Assembly: GCA_029783825.1 (NCBI GenBank)
Contig: JAREIK010001468.1
Span: 1,302,001-1,366,000 of the forward strand
Direction of reading: 5' to 3'
DNA length: 64,000 bases
DNA from: Sapria himalayana
Lineage: Eukaryota > Streptophyta > Magnoliopsida > Malpighiales > Rafflesiaceae
In this document: positions 48,495 through 60,839 of the stretch, in pieces
Numbering within the stretch: position 1 is the stretch's first letter
How the letters are laid out: every line of letters begins with the position of its first letter
Translations under genes and position numbers: made by a program
Notes under the pieces: model-generated
What the model saw: only the letters and a program-made list of their open reading frames with translations
Told to the model about the DNA's origin: nothing
The model's database searches: none

Positions 48495-51400
48495 ATTTAT
48501 GACACTAGTTCACCCACTGCTTTTATAGGATAATTATGTACTTGGGCACAATTACCATTAGTTGGAGCACATTGGCATCTTTGACAAAAATATTTATATT
48601 TTGTCCACATTTTTAAAGAGTTTAATAGAAATAATATCGAATATAAAACATTTATATTTTGCTCACACTTTATTTTTAAATCCAAAAATAATTCTATTTA
48701 AGTAAAATGACACATCAATAGTATTTTCAAATAATAGTGCCTATAGTATTTTCAAAAAAAAAAATTGTTCACATAATATACATACACACACACGCACGCA
48801 CGCGCACACACACACATATATTATATGTTAAATGATACATATAAACTAGCTTCTCCATCATGAGCTACAACTTCCTCTTGATAACATTTATCAAAATCAT
48901 CATCGATTCCAATTATATCCATGCAAAATCAATAACTCCACTCATTAAGAGAAGATTGGTATGAAAATCAAAGAGAGGATTTAGGAGGTTTAAAAAAACA
49001 TTGATACAACATTTAATCTTATTTTATTTTAAAATTTATAATCTTTATATTTAGTTATAAATTATTATTAAATTTAGACGAATTACCTTTCATGTTATCT
49101 TGGTATATAACATGTGATGATATGACTATGATTTTGAAAGCAATGAATCCAAAATGATGAGACATTTCATTCTAAATGATGTGACATTTCCACATTGTAT
49201 TAAGTAATTATGTATTATATTAGTATTAATTATTATTGAGTAATTATGTATTTTATTAGTATTAATTATTTCCACATTGTATAATTATATAATTAGTATA
49301 ATTCTAAATTTTTAATTTTTTTTTTTAAAATTAAGTATTATCCAAAAGGATGATACATTTCATTCTCATATAAACCCCAAAAGCTAACAACTCTTATTGC
49401 TTTGAAAAATTTTTGGTAATAGAACAAATCATTGCATTTCAGCATATCCATAGAATTAAAAAAAATGTATTCCCCTAATATGATGCACCTAAAGAGATGA
49501 CATAATTTATCATAATAGATGATAATACATCAATTATAAATTTTATAGTTGCATTAGAGAACAAATGTATCGAACCTAAAGTAATGATAAAAAAATGACC
49601 AATCTACCCATACTTTTTACCTAATGCAATGGCTTATGAATAAAATGAAAATTGAACCTAGATGCATCGAACCCAATGTATTGAACCTAGATGAAAAATC
49701 TTGTCACCACCATTATTTCCTATTTGTAATAGTGGATGATGATTACAATTAGACAAATGTTTATAACTATTGCAATTATGATAAGAATACAATAAATTTA
49801 CAAACCTTGTTTTTCTCAGGTACATTCATAACTATTGCAATTTAATTGTGATCAATTTTATTTTTTAACTAATAGTTTTTACAAAATGTTTATATATGCA
49901 TTTTGTTTTAATGACTTGCATGAAAATACAATAATTGTATTATTTTGCTGTTTTATTTTATTTTAACAGCAAATAATTGCCAACAAAATTCTAACATATT
50001 CAAAAATATAAATGCATTTTGTGAATATAAAAAAATTTTAAAAAAATTATTAATAATTAATTCTAATTAAAAATTATTAAAACTTTAAGCATGTGGCCTA
50101 TATCAATGTTGACAAGTCAATCGACAATATCATTATTGACATCAACTCCCTTGGTGAAGCATTTTATTTGAAATATTATTTGAAATGTGACCTTGTTTCT
50201 TTTTAAATATATTTATAATAACATTTATTATTTTGAAAAACTAGGCTATGTTTCTTACCATTAATGAACCAAAAAGTCATTAATATGTTAATCTATTTTT
50301 CTAGTATGTTTTCAAGTTTAGGAGATGATTTTAATGGCAAAAAAAAATAAAAAATTACTCTTCTCATAGTTTTGTAGATTTTTAGCTAGAAGAAGAAAAA
50401 TAGTAGCATAAATCAAAGAAATTGATTAAGTTAATTGAGTCACAACAAAATCAACTCTATTGCTATAAAAATCAAAAGAATAACTAAAAAGCAAGTCACA
50501 ACTAGGAATAATATTGCAACCATCAAGAAGGAGGAAAGAGAAAATTGGTAGCAGCATATTTTTTAAGGTAGCAAAAAAAGATGATCTAGACAAGACCACA
50601 AAAAAAAACAATTATCACAACAAGAAGGATTATTAGAAAATAATCCCAAGAAAGAGACTTGGTCACAATAGTATGCTTAGTCATGATATCAACAATTAGA
50701 AGTGACAACCAACTTGATCATGACATCGATATTTTGTTATGCCAGCTAACTTAGTCAAGACATCATAATTGGTCTTGATATTAACATGTGGTCATGACAC
50801 CAACATCTAGTCGTGACAGTAAAACTATATTGAGATATTATAATTAGTCGTGACATTAATATTTGGTCGTGATAATAGATTTGGTTATGACAATAAAATT
50901 TGGTCGTGATACTTGTTTTAGTCGTGACATCAATATTTGGTGATGACAACAAAATTGGTCATGACATCAAAATTTGGTCATTATAATAGACATGGTCATG
51001 ACATCAATATTTGGTCTTGACAATAAATTTAGTCGTGACAATAGAATTGGTCGTGATATCAAAATCTGGTTATAATAATGAAGTGAATAGAAAAAAAAGA
51101 TTTGAAGGTCATAGTAAAGAATTCGAAGTTGGGCTGATCATTTTGGATTTGTACAAAAATAACCATAGAAGCTAAGACTAGCACATACCATATAAAAAAA
51201 ATTCTTTTTCATAAACAAGGATTTGGGAGCTGATTCAAGCAACTGGTAGCTAATGGTATTGCTTGATTTTCTTCTTTAGTATAGATCTAGAGTAGTTTTG
51301 TTTGGATCTAGAACTTTGCTTGTTAGAAGTATGAATCTGAATATAAACAAAGCAAACGAAATCTAATGATTCAGCAAGATGCAATCACATTATTCTTCAC

Positions 51401-52990
51401 TATATTTAATCCATAGGTGATTATAAATCGAAGCAAAATCTTTGCTAAAATCGATTGGATATTGAGCAAACTTTTTTTATAGGAATTATTTAATATTCCT
51501 TGGACAGAAAGTAAATCTAATGGATTAGTGTATATTTCAATTACTTGTTCCAAATGTTAGTACTGAATGTCCTTAATTTGTTGTATCTTGCTTTTATCTT
51601 TGAGAGGCCCTTTGAGTGACACAGAGAATGCAAAATCCTAATGGTCAGTGAATAATCTATTAAGAGGATAAGTGAGGCTAACAGTGGTAAACAAAAGAAG
51701 TTTAAAGTTCATGTAAAGAAGACTCTATTTTACTCAGAGATAAAGAAGTAGAGTGATTCTTCAGATGAATCATGAAAGACATCATTTTAATCATTCAAGT
51801 GATCGATATCCCCTTGTTGGCTTTGATCCAATCAAAGAAAGAGAAAACTCTCAAGGATTTAAAAGAAGAGTCACCAACCATTTGCTTAGACTTGCAACAC
51901 TCATATGTCATGGGAAATAATAGACCTATAGTCATTTGAAATTGGTATGAAGTATTGCAAAAAAAAATACTTAATTTTTATATGACAACTCAAAATATGA
52001 GTAACCACTTAGATCCTAGACTTCTAGGAAAGAAAAATAAAACTAAGTGGTGAAAGGTGTGACTAGAAGAGGAGATCCAGGGCTACACAGCAAAGGTACT
52101 TGCTAGATATTCACTTTACTCTAGAAACAAGCCATGATAGATAAGTTTATAAGAATTAACTAGCACAATATCTTGTGTTAGTGTCAGCTTCAACAAGTGA
52201 ATCAATCTACTCCAATCTACCTTTATAAATTTTATTTGACTGTTTAGAACCATAACTTATCTATCATGAAAGATAGTTTAACTTTTTACTACTAGAATGA
52301 TTAGTACACTGTAAGTGTCATAAACTACATTCAATTATAATCTATTCAATAGAAAATAAGTTGAAATAGGATGAATATTTAGTAATTTGGATAGTTGAAA
52401 ATTCAAATCCTATCTCAATAGGAATGATATTTTAACTTAAATTTACTTTTTACTACTAGAATAATTAGTACACTGTAAGTGTCATAACACTTTTAATATA
52501 AAACCTAAATAACTTTAGATAGATCAAGCCATAACATCCAATGAATATCAATATTTTTTCAAAAAAAAAAAAAAAAAAAAGATTTCACCATAGTAATCCT
52601 AAGGTACCATTGGCTATAATAATGTAATCATAAAACATAGAAAAAAGATGAATAATACTAGTTATCAACACAAACTAATAAATGAGATCTAAAATGTAAA
52701 AGAAAACAGGTCAAGCAACTTTTACATGAATGATAACATAACTTATTCATAAACCAACTGGCCCATAGTGGGAAAATATGGACAAAAGGAGGCTAACAAA
52801 AAAAAAAAAGTTTGATAATAACCAAACCAAAAGATTGATTCTTTACTTATTTATCACTTGGTTCACCGTTTGATTTTATAGGAAAAAATATGTACTTGGG
52901 CACAATTACTATTAGTTGGAGCACATTAGCATTTTTTACAAAAATATTTATATCCCCATTTTTACTCGTTTTAATAAATAAAGTATGAAT
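48495..52990. repeat. Pair of direct repeats of about 145 bp, 4.36 kb apart
   Basis: Sequence at 48495-48640 (TATGTACTTGGGCACAATTA, then AGTTGGAGCACATTGGCAT) recurs at 52848-52990. Orientation is the same. They could be LTR remnants of the gypsy relic or unrelated repeat copies. Between them lies AT-rich DNA with a minisatellite at 50640-51080 and no gene. Confidence 0.55.
50640..51080. repeat. Degenerate minisatellite, TTGGTCGTGACATCAATAT-type unit
   Basis: About twenty degenerate units of roughly 18-22 bp, each with a GGTC(G/A)TGACA core. The reverse-strand ORF at 50755-50952 reflects the periodicity. The core resembles the repeated GTCATGAC motifs in gypsy copies A and C. Confidence 0.8.
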
Positions 52991-53534
52991 ATATAATATA
53001 CTATATATGCTTATTTATTTATTTACTTGTTTTTTTTAACATATGATAAAAATGGTTTAAAATGTTTATATATATATATATATATCTAATCATTATATTT
53101 ATATATATATAGTAACCTATATTTGTGTGTACATAACATATCGTTTGGTCATCTCGGGTTGAGCACATCGGGTATTTTTATAATTAATTTTTTGATTTAA
53201 TTATTTATTTTGTTTGAATTTAATGTATGTGTGGAATAATATATTTGTGTCTATTTTTTTTTAATTAATGTTTAATGATAATTTATTTTTTTGATGTTGA
53301 CCATTTGAGATAGACCCATCAAAAGCGAGTCAACGTAACATTTTAAAATTATATATATATATTTTTTTTATTTTCAAAATTTACACTATTTGAATTCTTA
53401 TCAATTATTTATTGGATATGTCATTTATATTGTCGAGGATAGAATAATATCCAAAAGGTATTGTTATAGCTTTATCCAAGTTCATGGTTGTTCATTTTGC
53501 AAGACACGCCATCAAGGTTGAAGTTAGAGTAAGA

Positions 53535-53770
53535 TAGATGCCGGCACGGCTCATTTTTTGGTGGCTCGGTTGGGCCACCGTGCCGTGTCGGGCATGGTCC
53601 GGTAAGGCAATTGTGCCGTGTATGGCACGACATAACTGGATAATGCTGACCCGGCACGACCCGTCTGGCTTGAGTATGGGCAGATTTGGGTCAGGGTCAT
53701 GCCTGGTTCAGCCAGTCCGGGCATGGATATGCTAGCCCTAGCTACTAGGAGCCCAGGACTGGCCAACTAG
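53535..53770. repeat. GC-rich repeat, probable decayed hAT-related element
   Basis: GC-rich block with GTGCCGTGTCGGGCATGG and GACCCGGCACGACCCG motifs as in family I hAT elements, but without clear terminal repeats or target duplication. Confidence 0.5.
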
Positions 53771-53905
53771 GTCGACTGGTCACTGAGAGTTAATGACAGA
53801 CACGACTCACCCCCACTTGTCCTCCTAGTTGCGAATAAATGATTAAAGAATTTTTGTTTTTACATAATTTAAATTTAAGTGATCAATTATGAGTTACGAT
53901 ATTAC

Positions 53906-54298
53906 TAGATGTGTCAAATGGGTTGAGCCGGCCAAGCCCAGCACGAGCACGACACGCTACAGTGCCGTGCCCTGGCCATTCGTGTCGTGCCGACACGTGG
54001 GCACGACACACATGACCACGCACTGAACGTGGTCAATACAAGCTGATACCCGATAAGCGAGGCTCGCCGAGCCTCGAAATGAAAAAGACGCACGTGGCAC
54101 GCCGTCGAAATCCTACTTTTTTAAAACAAAAGAAGGGGTTTGTCCAACCCGAACTAGGTCGAACCCGACAGTTTTTGGGCTGCGGGTCCGTGCTGGGCCG
54201 TCATGGTACAAAAACCGCGCCATGACTGGCCTGGCACGGTAGCTCGGTTGGTCGGTCTAAAACTAGGACGGGACGGACTGGCCCACCCTACACCTCTA
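53906..54298. mobile_element. Non-autonomous hAT element (family I), decayed
   Basis: Begins TAGATGTGTCAAATGGG and ends ACACCTCTA. Flanking 8-mers GATATTAC and CTTGTAAT do not match well, so it is older than its perfect relatives or rearranged. The interior has GCACGAGCACGACACG and a telo-box-like remnant. Confidence 0.75.
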
Positions 54299-54299
54299 C

Positions 54300-55900
54300 T
54301 TGTAATGGGTTCTCACTTCTCGAGGATATTATTGGCACTTTTTGGTAAAAGTTATTTATGCTAATTTTGATTAAATTGGTTTTAAAATATTTTTTATACT
54401 GTTTCGAGTTCGCGACTCGAAAATGAACTTCATGTAGGAGTAGGACGGTGGAGTCGCCTGGTCTACAACAGTGGCGAACCGCGAACTCAACTCTCAAGAT
54501 GGCGGTTTGTTTTGGGAGGACTTGCCTGAGGTATAGTTAAGGGACGCCGAATGGCCATCACTGCCTAGGGGAGGATATAAAATTGAGAGAGAGAGACTGG
54601 AGCAACGAAATGGACAGTGCTTTCTCGATGAATTGCGACGCGATGGGGTAAGACCATGATTAGATTTCTTGTAACCCATAGAGGCAAGGATGGAGAGGCA
54701 AGGATGGAGAGGCGTGTAAAAAGGAATCGCGCGTCACAATGGGATCCGATTTTCGAGTTTCGCAGTGATATTGTTGTGAACTAAGAAAATCTCATGTCGA
54801 AAAAGGAATTTGATCGGCCTTTATTATTTTACGGGCAAAAACATCCCTCACCGGGAGTCAAAGGTGTTTTTTCATCTTCTTTATCGGCATGCCCTAACAT
54901 GAGTGGATGTGGTTTTGCGTCCCTACCCTCACAAAGCTCGTGTCCTTTTTACAGGGCCATAGTAAGACCTTCCGACTTCAGAGACGATAAGCACAGGAAT
55001 CCAGCACCTGTGGCTTTTCTTGTTTGCACAATTCCTCTCCGTCCTGCGCAATCATGAGGTACACATATCGTCTTCAGTAATTTTGGTTGTTATATAGCAA
55101 TGGGACACACACATACGCATACTGAAAACAGATAAGCTGCAAGGGCGCATAGCTTTAAAATGATAGTCAATCAACGATCTCCCAATTCCTTATAGAGATG
55201 GCTTCGAAATGTATATGAGCTGAGGTTGTAACCCATATTCAATCCACCGTGATCAAATTTTATATGAAAGAGGATACTATGAGTAGAATTCAATTATCAT
55301 GGGCGGACAGTCTGAGATTGTGCCTTGAACACTATTAGCGTAATGGATGAGAAGAACTATTAAGCAAGATGGATGATGAAGAAACCACTCCGGAGAGAGA
55401 GAGAGAGAGAGTTGGAAGTGATTGCAATCCCAACAATGGTGGAATTAGTAATCCTATCATGGATGAAGGCATTCATGAAAGAGATGTGGTGGTGAGCTAT
55501 ACTCGTGGGGAAAATAGTCAACAACTTTGTCAATTTGGAAGTTTCAAGAGGCTAGTGTCAATTTTTAAGTTCCCTACATCTCTGATGAAGAATTCCACTC
55601 ATGGGATGCAATTTTCAAGCCTAATATGTGATTTCCACTTACCTATGATCGTGCATGCAGCATATTAATGTGATAGCCTCGATAGGCTATGTCATCCATC
55701 ATGTTGGGTTGTGATGGGATGCATATTGGTGAAAATGTGTGGCCTAATAGGCTGATATGCATTTTCAAAAAAAAAAAAAGTATTTTTCAATAATTTTAAA
55801 AAAAAAAGCATTATCCTTTTTATAAGGAAAAAAAGTGCAATTATAATTTTGGTCAGATGTTTAAAATATTTAATTATTTTTGAATTAATTATATGATATT
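54300..55900. other. Mixed-composition region with unassigned short ORFs
   Basis: GC content is higher than in the surroundings. Open stretches at 54794-55057 (+, 87 residues, with CPNMSGCGFASLPSQSSC) and 55369-55668 (+, 99 residues, with an Arg-Glu run) look exon-like, but I recognise neither. They may be a gene fragment, a captured exon or transposon sequence. No splice-consistent gene model could be built. Confidence 0.3.
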
Positions 55901-55904
55901 TCCC

Positions 55905-58304
55905 TAAAGGTATCAAATGGGTTCGGCAGCTCGGGCCCAACATCGGTACGAGGCATGACTCATTTTGCGCCATGCCAAGGTTACATTAGTCAATATCATG
56001 CAAATTTTTGATTAGATTTTTGGTGGATCTAAGGGTAGTCAATATCATGTAGACTTTTGATTAGATTTTTGGTGGATCTAAAGGTAGTTAATATCATGCA
56101 GACTTATTTTTAGCATATATATCGTAAGATTCTTAGGTCTACATCTATGAATGACATACTAAAATATTATAATTTAAAAAAAGAAATAATAATTAATGAA
56201 TTTAGAAAATATAATGGAGTAGTATCCATGATATCTGATATCTAGGTTATTCAAGATGATGAATCTTATGCATATCTTATCGTCAACTTTGTAAATTCAA
56301 AATGGATAATAAATAAAAAAAATATTAGGATTCTCAGATATTTTTTATTCTCATGATGACTTGGCCATTTATGAGCATACGATAAAAATTTTTAGAGAAC
56401 ATAATATTTAAAATAAAATATATTGTATCATATTCGATAATATTTTTAATAATAAAGTAGTAATTAATATATTTGTTAGGACTATTAGAGATGAGATATT
56501 AGGAGAGTTTTTTTATGTTAGATGCATATGTCACATCATTAATCTCATAATAAAAGTGAGAATAAAATTTATTTTTTGTATGTCTCATAGACAATATGAA
56601 TTTGGTAGTCTCTATTTGTTTATGGGTCTAAAGAAGAAATTTTAATCGAATGTAAGATACTGTTAAAATTACATATTTTTTATTTTGGAGTCATATGTTG
56701 AATATGAATATATTATATTTGATTATGTCAATAGTAAGAGTAACGAATTTATTATTGATGATATTGATTGGACTACAGAAATTTTATTTATGAAATTCTT
56801 GAAAATTTTTTATGATACGATAAATATGTATTCATCAGTTTATATTCTTATCACTTGCATTGCATTCTGGTGCATATATAATATTAGTAGCATATTTAAA
56901 AAATTTAGAGATGACATGATATTTAGCGATATGGTTATAGAAATGGAAATCAAGCACTTAAAGTATCAGCCCATTATTCCATGTCTTTATTTTCTGGTTG
57001 CCTGCATAGACCATTGGATTAAGGTAGAAAAGATAGAGAATATTTTGACATACATATTCTCGTGCATGAATCAAGAATACCAACCTAAAGGGTTCATTCA
57101 TAAGAAGTTGACTGTGCTATTTACATACTACGATACTAAGTATGGTGATAGTAGTAGTGAGGCTTTGAGTACGGACATTGATATTATATTTGGTGACCAT
57201 CACTTTTTTATTCAGTTAGGAGGTAAAAATGATGGGGTAGATGTGATTTTAGATACCGTCTCGATATTTAAATATTGATTACTGCTCAATCCTATCATAT
57301 ACATATAATAAGTATCTTAATATTTATAGTAGTGAAAATCATATGAGTCCATCTATCTCATGTTGTCTAAGATAATATGAGATCTATTGATTTTTCCAGT
57401 GGCGTAGCATCGGAGTCTATTTTTTTAGTTGTTGTGGATGTGATTTTAGATAGGAGATCCAAATTACTGCCCAAATTACGGTCATGTATGAAGGATTAGG
57501 ATGATTCAAGCTTGAGCTTTCAGGATCGTGTTGGAACTGCTCTAAGAGCGAATGAGTTAATTGCTGATGATAATTTGTGTGATTTTGATGATGATTGACA
57601 ACATAGATTGAGCCTACTATACTGCATACGACCTACCATTATTGATACTGATATCATCATATGCTGATGAGGTTTATTATTTTTTTGATTTTCTTTTTTT
57701 AATTTATTTTTGTCATTTATGATTTGACTGTGAGGTTGAGCTTTCTATTTTTTTTTTGTTATTATAGTTTTTGTTTATTCAAACAGTTATTTACCAGAAT
57801 CATGTTTAACTTTAATGTTTAAGAGTTTCTATTTATCTTTGAATTAATGTATTAATTTTTATCTTTTAAAGATTTAATATTATTTTGTTATTGTATAATT
57901 TGTACATGTTTTAAGTTGTTAGTTGCGAGTTATAATTTGTGATAGTAATTTTTATTTTTTTATTTTATTAATTTAATTAAATATAAAATAATTAATTAAT
58001 CAATTAATTTAGTATTAAAATATATATTTTTTTCTTATATTTGAATTTTGTGATGTCGCGATTCATAATGGGCCAAAACGGCCCTAACCAGGCCCGCAAT
58101 CACTCAAACCAGGCCCTGCCCAGCTCAAACTAGCTCCTACCTAGCATGTGCAGGCATGACCTGGCCCGTACCTGGTAGTTGTGCCGCCAGGCTGTCCTGA
58201 GCTGAAACTTTCTTAAGTCGGGCTATGGCAAGCATGGTGGCCCAATTGGGCCACCAAAAACCGTGCTATGCGGCCCGCCCGGCTCGGGCCATTTGACATC
58301 TCTA
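55905..58304 (+). mobile_element. hAT DNA transposon (family I), 2.4 kb, coding-type, perfect 8-bp target duplication
   Basis: Left end TAAAGGTATCAAATGGG and the complement of the right end, TAGAGATGTCAAATGGC, match at 13 of 17 positions. TATTTCCC is identical at 55897-55904 and 58305-58312. About 80 bp at the left and 240 bp at the right are GC-rich and resemble the short family I elements. The interior is AT-rich and contains a decayed hAT transposase in the + direction. This makes it the coding-type relative of the GC-rich short elements in the window. Confidence 0.92.
56140..57600 (+). pseudogene. hAT-type transposase pseudogene
   Basis: Segments appear in family order. At 56146-56350, MISDI then a stop then VNFVNSKW matches the usual TSDIW and FIDSDW. 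At 56373-56570, IIFDNIFNN and RCICHIINLI match the VDNASxND and RCxAHxLNL blocks. The 197-codon ORF 56685-57278 has KFLKIFYDTINMYSS and MEIKHLKYQ (the usual MxxKFxKYW region). At 57398-57525, VASESIF, VILDRRSKLLP and CMKD-stop-DD form the C-terminal dimerisation domain. Two family tryptophans (SDIW, KDWDD) read TAG. The gene is inactive. Confidence 0.88.
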
Positions 58305-58818
58305 TATTTCCCTAGTGATGAAATACAAATGATAATATATATTTTAAAAATTAACTACATGTTTAAAATTTGAACCACTCATTTAATAAAATATAAAATT
58401 CATTGATGCTTTTGTTTTTTGTAGTATTTTTATGAATTTTATTCATTCCAATTGTACTTATAACCTATCTAATATGATATGAGTATTCTTGTTTATTTTA
58501 TTCTTTAAAATTTTTTTTTCAAGTATTTGCATAAATTTTAAATGATTTTGTGGTACTAATATTTTATCAAAATTTTACTAATATATGTGTGATATTTTTT
58601 ATATATCCATAAAATCCAAGGATTAATATATTTTTATTACCCAAAATATCCTTATTTATAATACGTAATTTTTTTTTTCAATGTGAATAGACAAACTCAT
58701 CAACTAACATATTCTAATCATAAAGTAATTCGTAAAGATCCAACCATCAAGCTACAAGAAGAGAGGAGAGCCACTAGCATCTTGGCTACATTCCCACATA
58801 ATAGCTAATGGAAATGAC

Positions 58819-59187
58819 ATGCTGCCTTTTGATCGAGCATCCTCTCCCCAATGGAACTCTTGGTCAAATAGTCTAACTCCAAGGAATAATTTTAAAAAAA
58901 GGAAAATTGCGACCCTTTCTGACCCTCATCAAGAAATGCGTGACCTAAGGACCTCTCCTATCGATCGGGCTAAGTTATGGAGGATTCATGTTCTTATAAT
59001 GACCTCATTTCTTGCAGGCTCACTTAGGTTTGACACTGTGACTCATGAGCTTGAAAATGATGCTTGGGGATTGCTGTTGCTTGATTTCCTATTAGTTGTG
59101 TATCACGTGCTACCTCTCTTCTTCAATCATTGTCATTATTGGATGAGCGATCAGCATCAATATTTCTGTGTGTTTGGCTCCTTGTAG
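58819..59187 (+). other. Unassigned ORF (122 codons) cut by a hAT insertion
   Basis: The ORF starts at a Met after an in-frame AT-rich stretch and has a polar N-terminus (WNSWSNSLTPRNNF), the run RAKLWRIHV and a hydrophobic C-terminal part. It stops within 3 bp of the hAT element at 59185. After removal of the element and one target copy, the sequence continues as CTCCTTGATTATCTT. I do not recognise it; it may be transposon-derived or a gene remnant. Confidence 0.25.
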
Positions 59188-59576
59188 AGGTGTCAAATGG
59201 GCAGGGCCGGACCGAATTTTTTGGGCACGAGCGTGCCGCCGTGCCTGGCCTGGCCCGCTCGGTCTTGCCTGTTCGAGCGGTTCGGGATACGGGGGACCGC
59301 GGGTCGGGTCGAATCAGGCCAGACCCGCGATCTTTTTTTTGCGGGAGGGGCATCGTGGGGTCGGGCTCCGGAGACACCCGGCACGGGACAAACCCGTGCC
59401 GGTGTGCCGTGCCGCGGGCCAAACCGTGCAGGGTCAGGCACGGCACGGCACGGGCCAGGCACGGCACGGCTCGTGCCTAACCCGGGCACGGAATTTTTCC
59501 GTGTCGGGCCGGCCCAGGCACGGCTGAACCATGCCGTGCCTTGTGCAGGGCCAGCTCGGCCCGGTTGACACCTCTA
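59185..59576. mobile_element. Non-autonomous hAT element (family I), 392 bp, perfect 8-bp target duplication
   Basis: TAGAGGTGTCAA / TTGACACCTCTA ends, with GCTCCTTG at 59177-59184 and 59577-59584. The interior is very GC-rich and closely similar to the 261-bp element at 31788 (shared GTCGGGTC, CCCGCGATCTTTTTT, GCGGGAGGGG and GTGCCGGTGTGCCGTGCC). ORFs in all frames are compositional. Confidence 0.94.
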
Positions 59577-60610
59577 GCTCCTTGATTATCTTTATGATCA
59601 AAAAAGGGAAGTAGGGGTGCCTTCGGAACAACATTCATTAAAAGGGATCTGGGGCTCTCGCTGCCCCATTTACAAATTGATTGTGCTAGTGAAATTCTAA
59701 TAATATACTTATCTACTTTATTTGGGCATACTCTTTATGTCTTATAATAAAGAAAGGCTAAGTTAGAATGTTAGTATAATAGCTCTGTTATTTCGGGCCT
59801 GTGGTGGGTCACTAAAATAGTCCTCTCTTCTTAATCCATTCATTCCACCCCACTCAGGATGTGTGTCATCTATTATAAGTATGAGCTCCTGTTTGCTTAA
59901 TGAAGTCATGTTTGGTGACGAGTTAGCTTTTTCATGTTTATTTGGGGCTTGATAAAGTAATGTTGCATGTTCATTGTTCATACTACTTCATTGATAACTA
60001 CATTTCTTATTTATAGAATGGTGCCAACATGTGTTGATATCATTGGTATAGAAAGAATGAAACCAATATCAACATTTCACCAATCATATTTTTATCGAAT
60101 CAGAAAATCCCAGACAGGGATGTAGTAGGAAGCCTCATTAGAGTTTTTGTTTAGATATATTATTTAATATATTGTATGTTATATATTATTTTGCTTTTTT
60201 TTTTAATATGGAAATACCTGACATGTGGGCTATGCCAACTCTAGCATATACATAAAGTTTTCATTTACTATTTAAGGTCAATGAGGAATGAATTTTTTTT
60301 CGCAATGTCTCTTTTTCTCCCTCCCTCCTCGCTCACAGGTTTGAAGTTTCAACATGATATCATAATCATGACTATGGGTGTGTGATTCAGTGTTTGTGAC
60401 AAGCATGGTGGTGCACACTGATGTGGATGGTGGTGCATGATAGTGTGGTGGATGTGTGTGTAGTGCTATCATCTTTAAGTTGAACCAATGTGAAATTGTG
60501 CTTATAGTGCTACAATCTCGAACCAATGTGAAATTGTGTGTGTAGTGCTATGGTCTTGACCCAAAGGTCAAATCCTACATGTGTTTGGAGTTTGGACAAT
60601 GGTGCAAGTG

Positions 60611-60733
60611 TTGTGCACTTGTGCCGACTCATGATAGTTTTGTGCAAAGCGTTGTGCACTTGTGCCGACTCATGATAGTTTTGTGCCAAGTGTTGTGCAC
60701 TTGTGCTTACTCATGATAGTTTTGTGCAAAGTG
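60611..60733. repeat. 41-bp tandem repeat, three copies
   Basis: Units start at 60611, 60652 and 60693, each beginning TTGTGCACTTGTGC and containing ACTCATGATAGTTTTGTGC. The copies are nearly identical, so this is a recent expansion. Confidence 0.93.
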
Positions 60734-60801
60734 TTTGTTGGACAATTGTACTTCCATGATTATGATTCAGAAGAAGAGAACAACATAGAAACTTCAACAA
60801 A

Positions 60802-60839
<38 letters not shown>

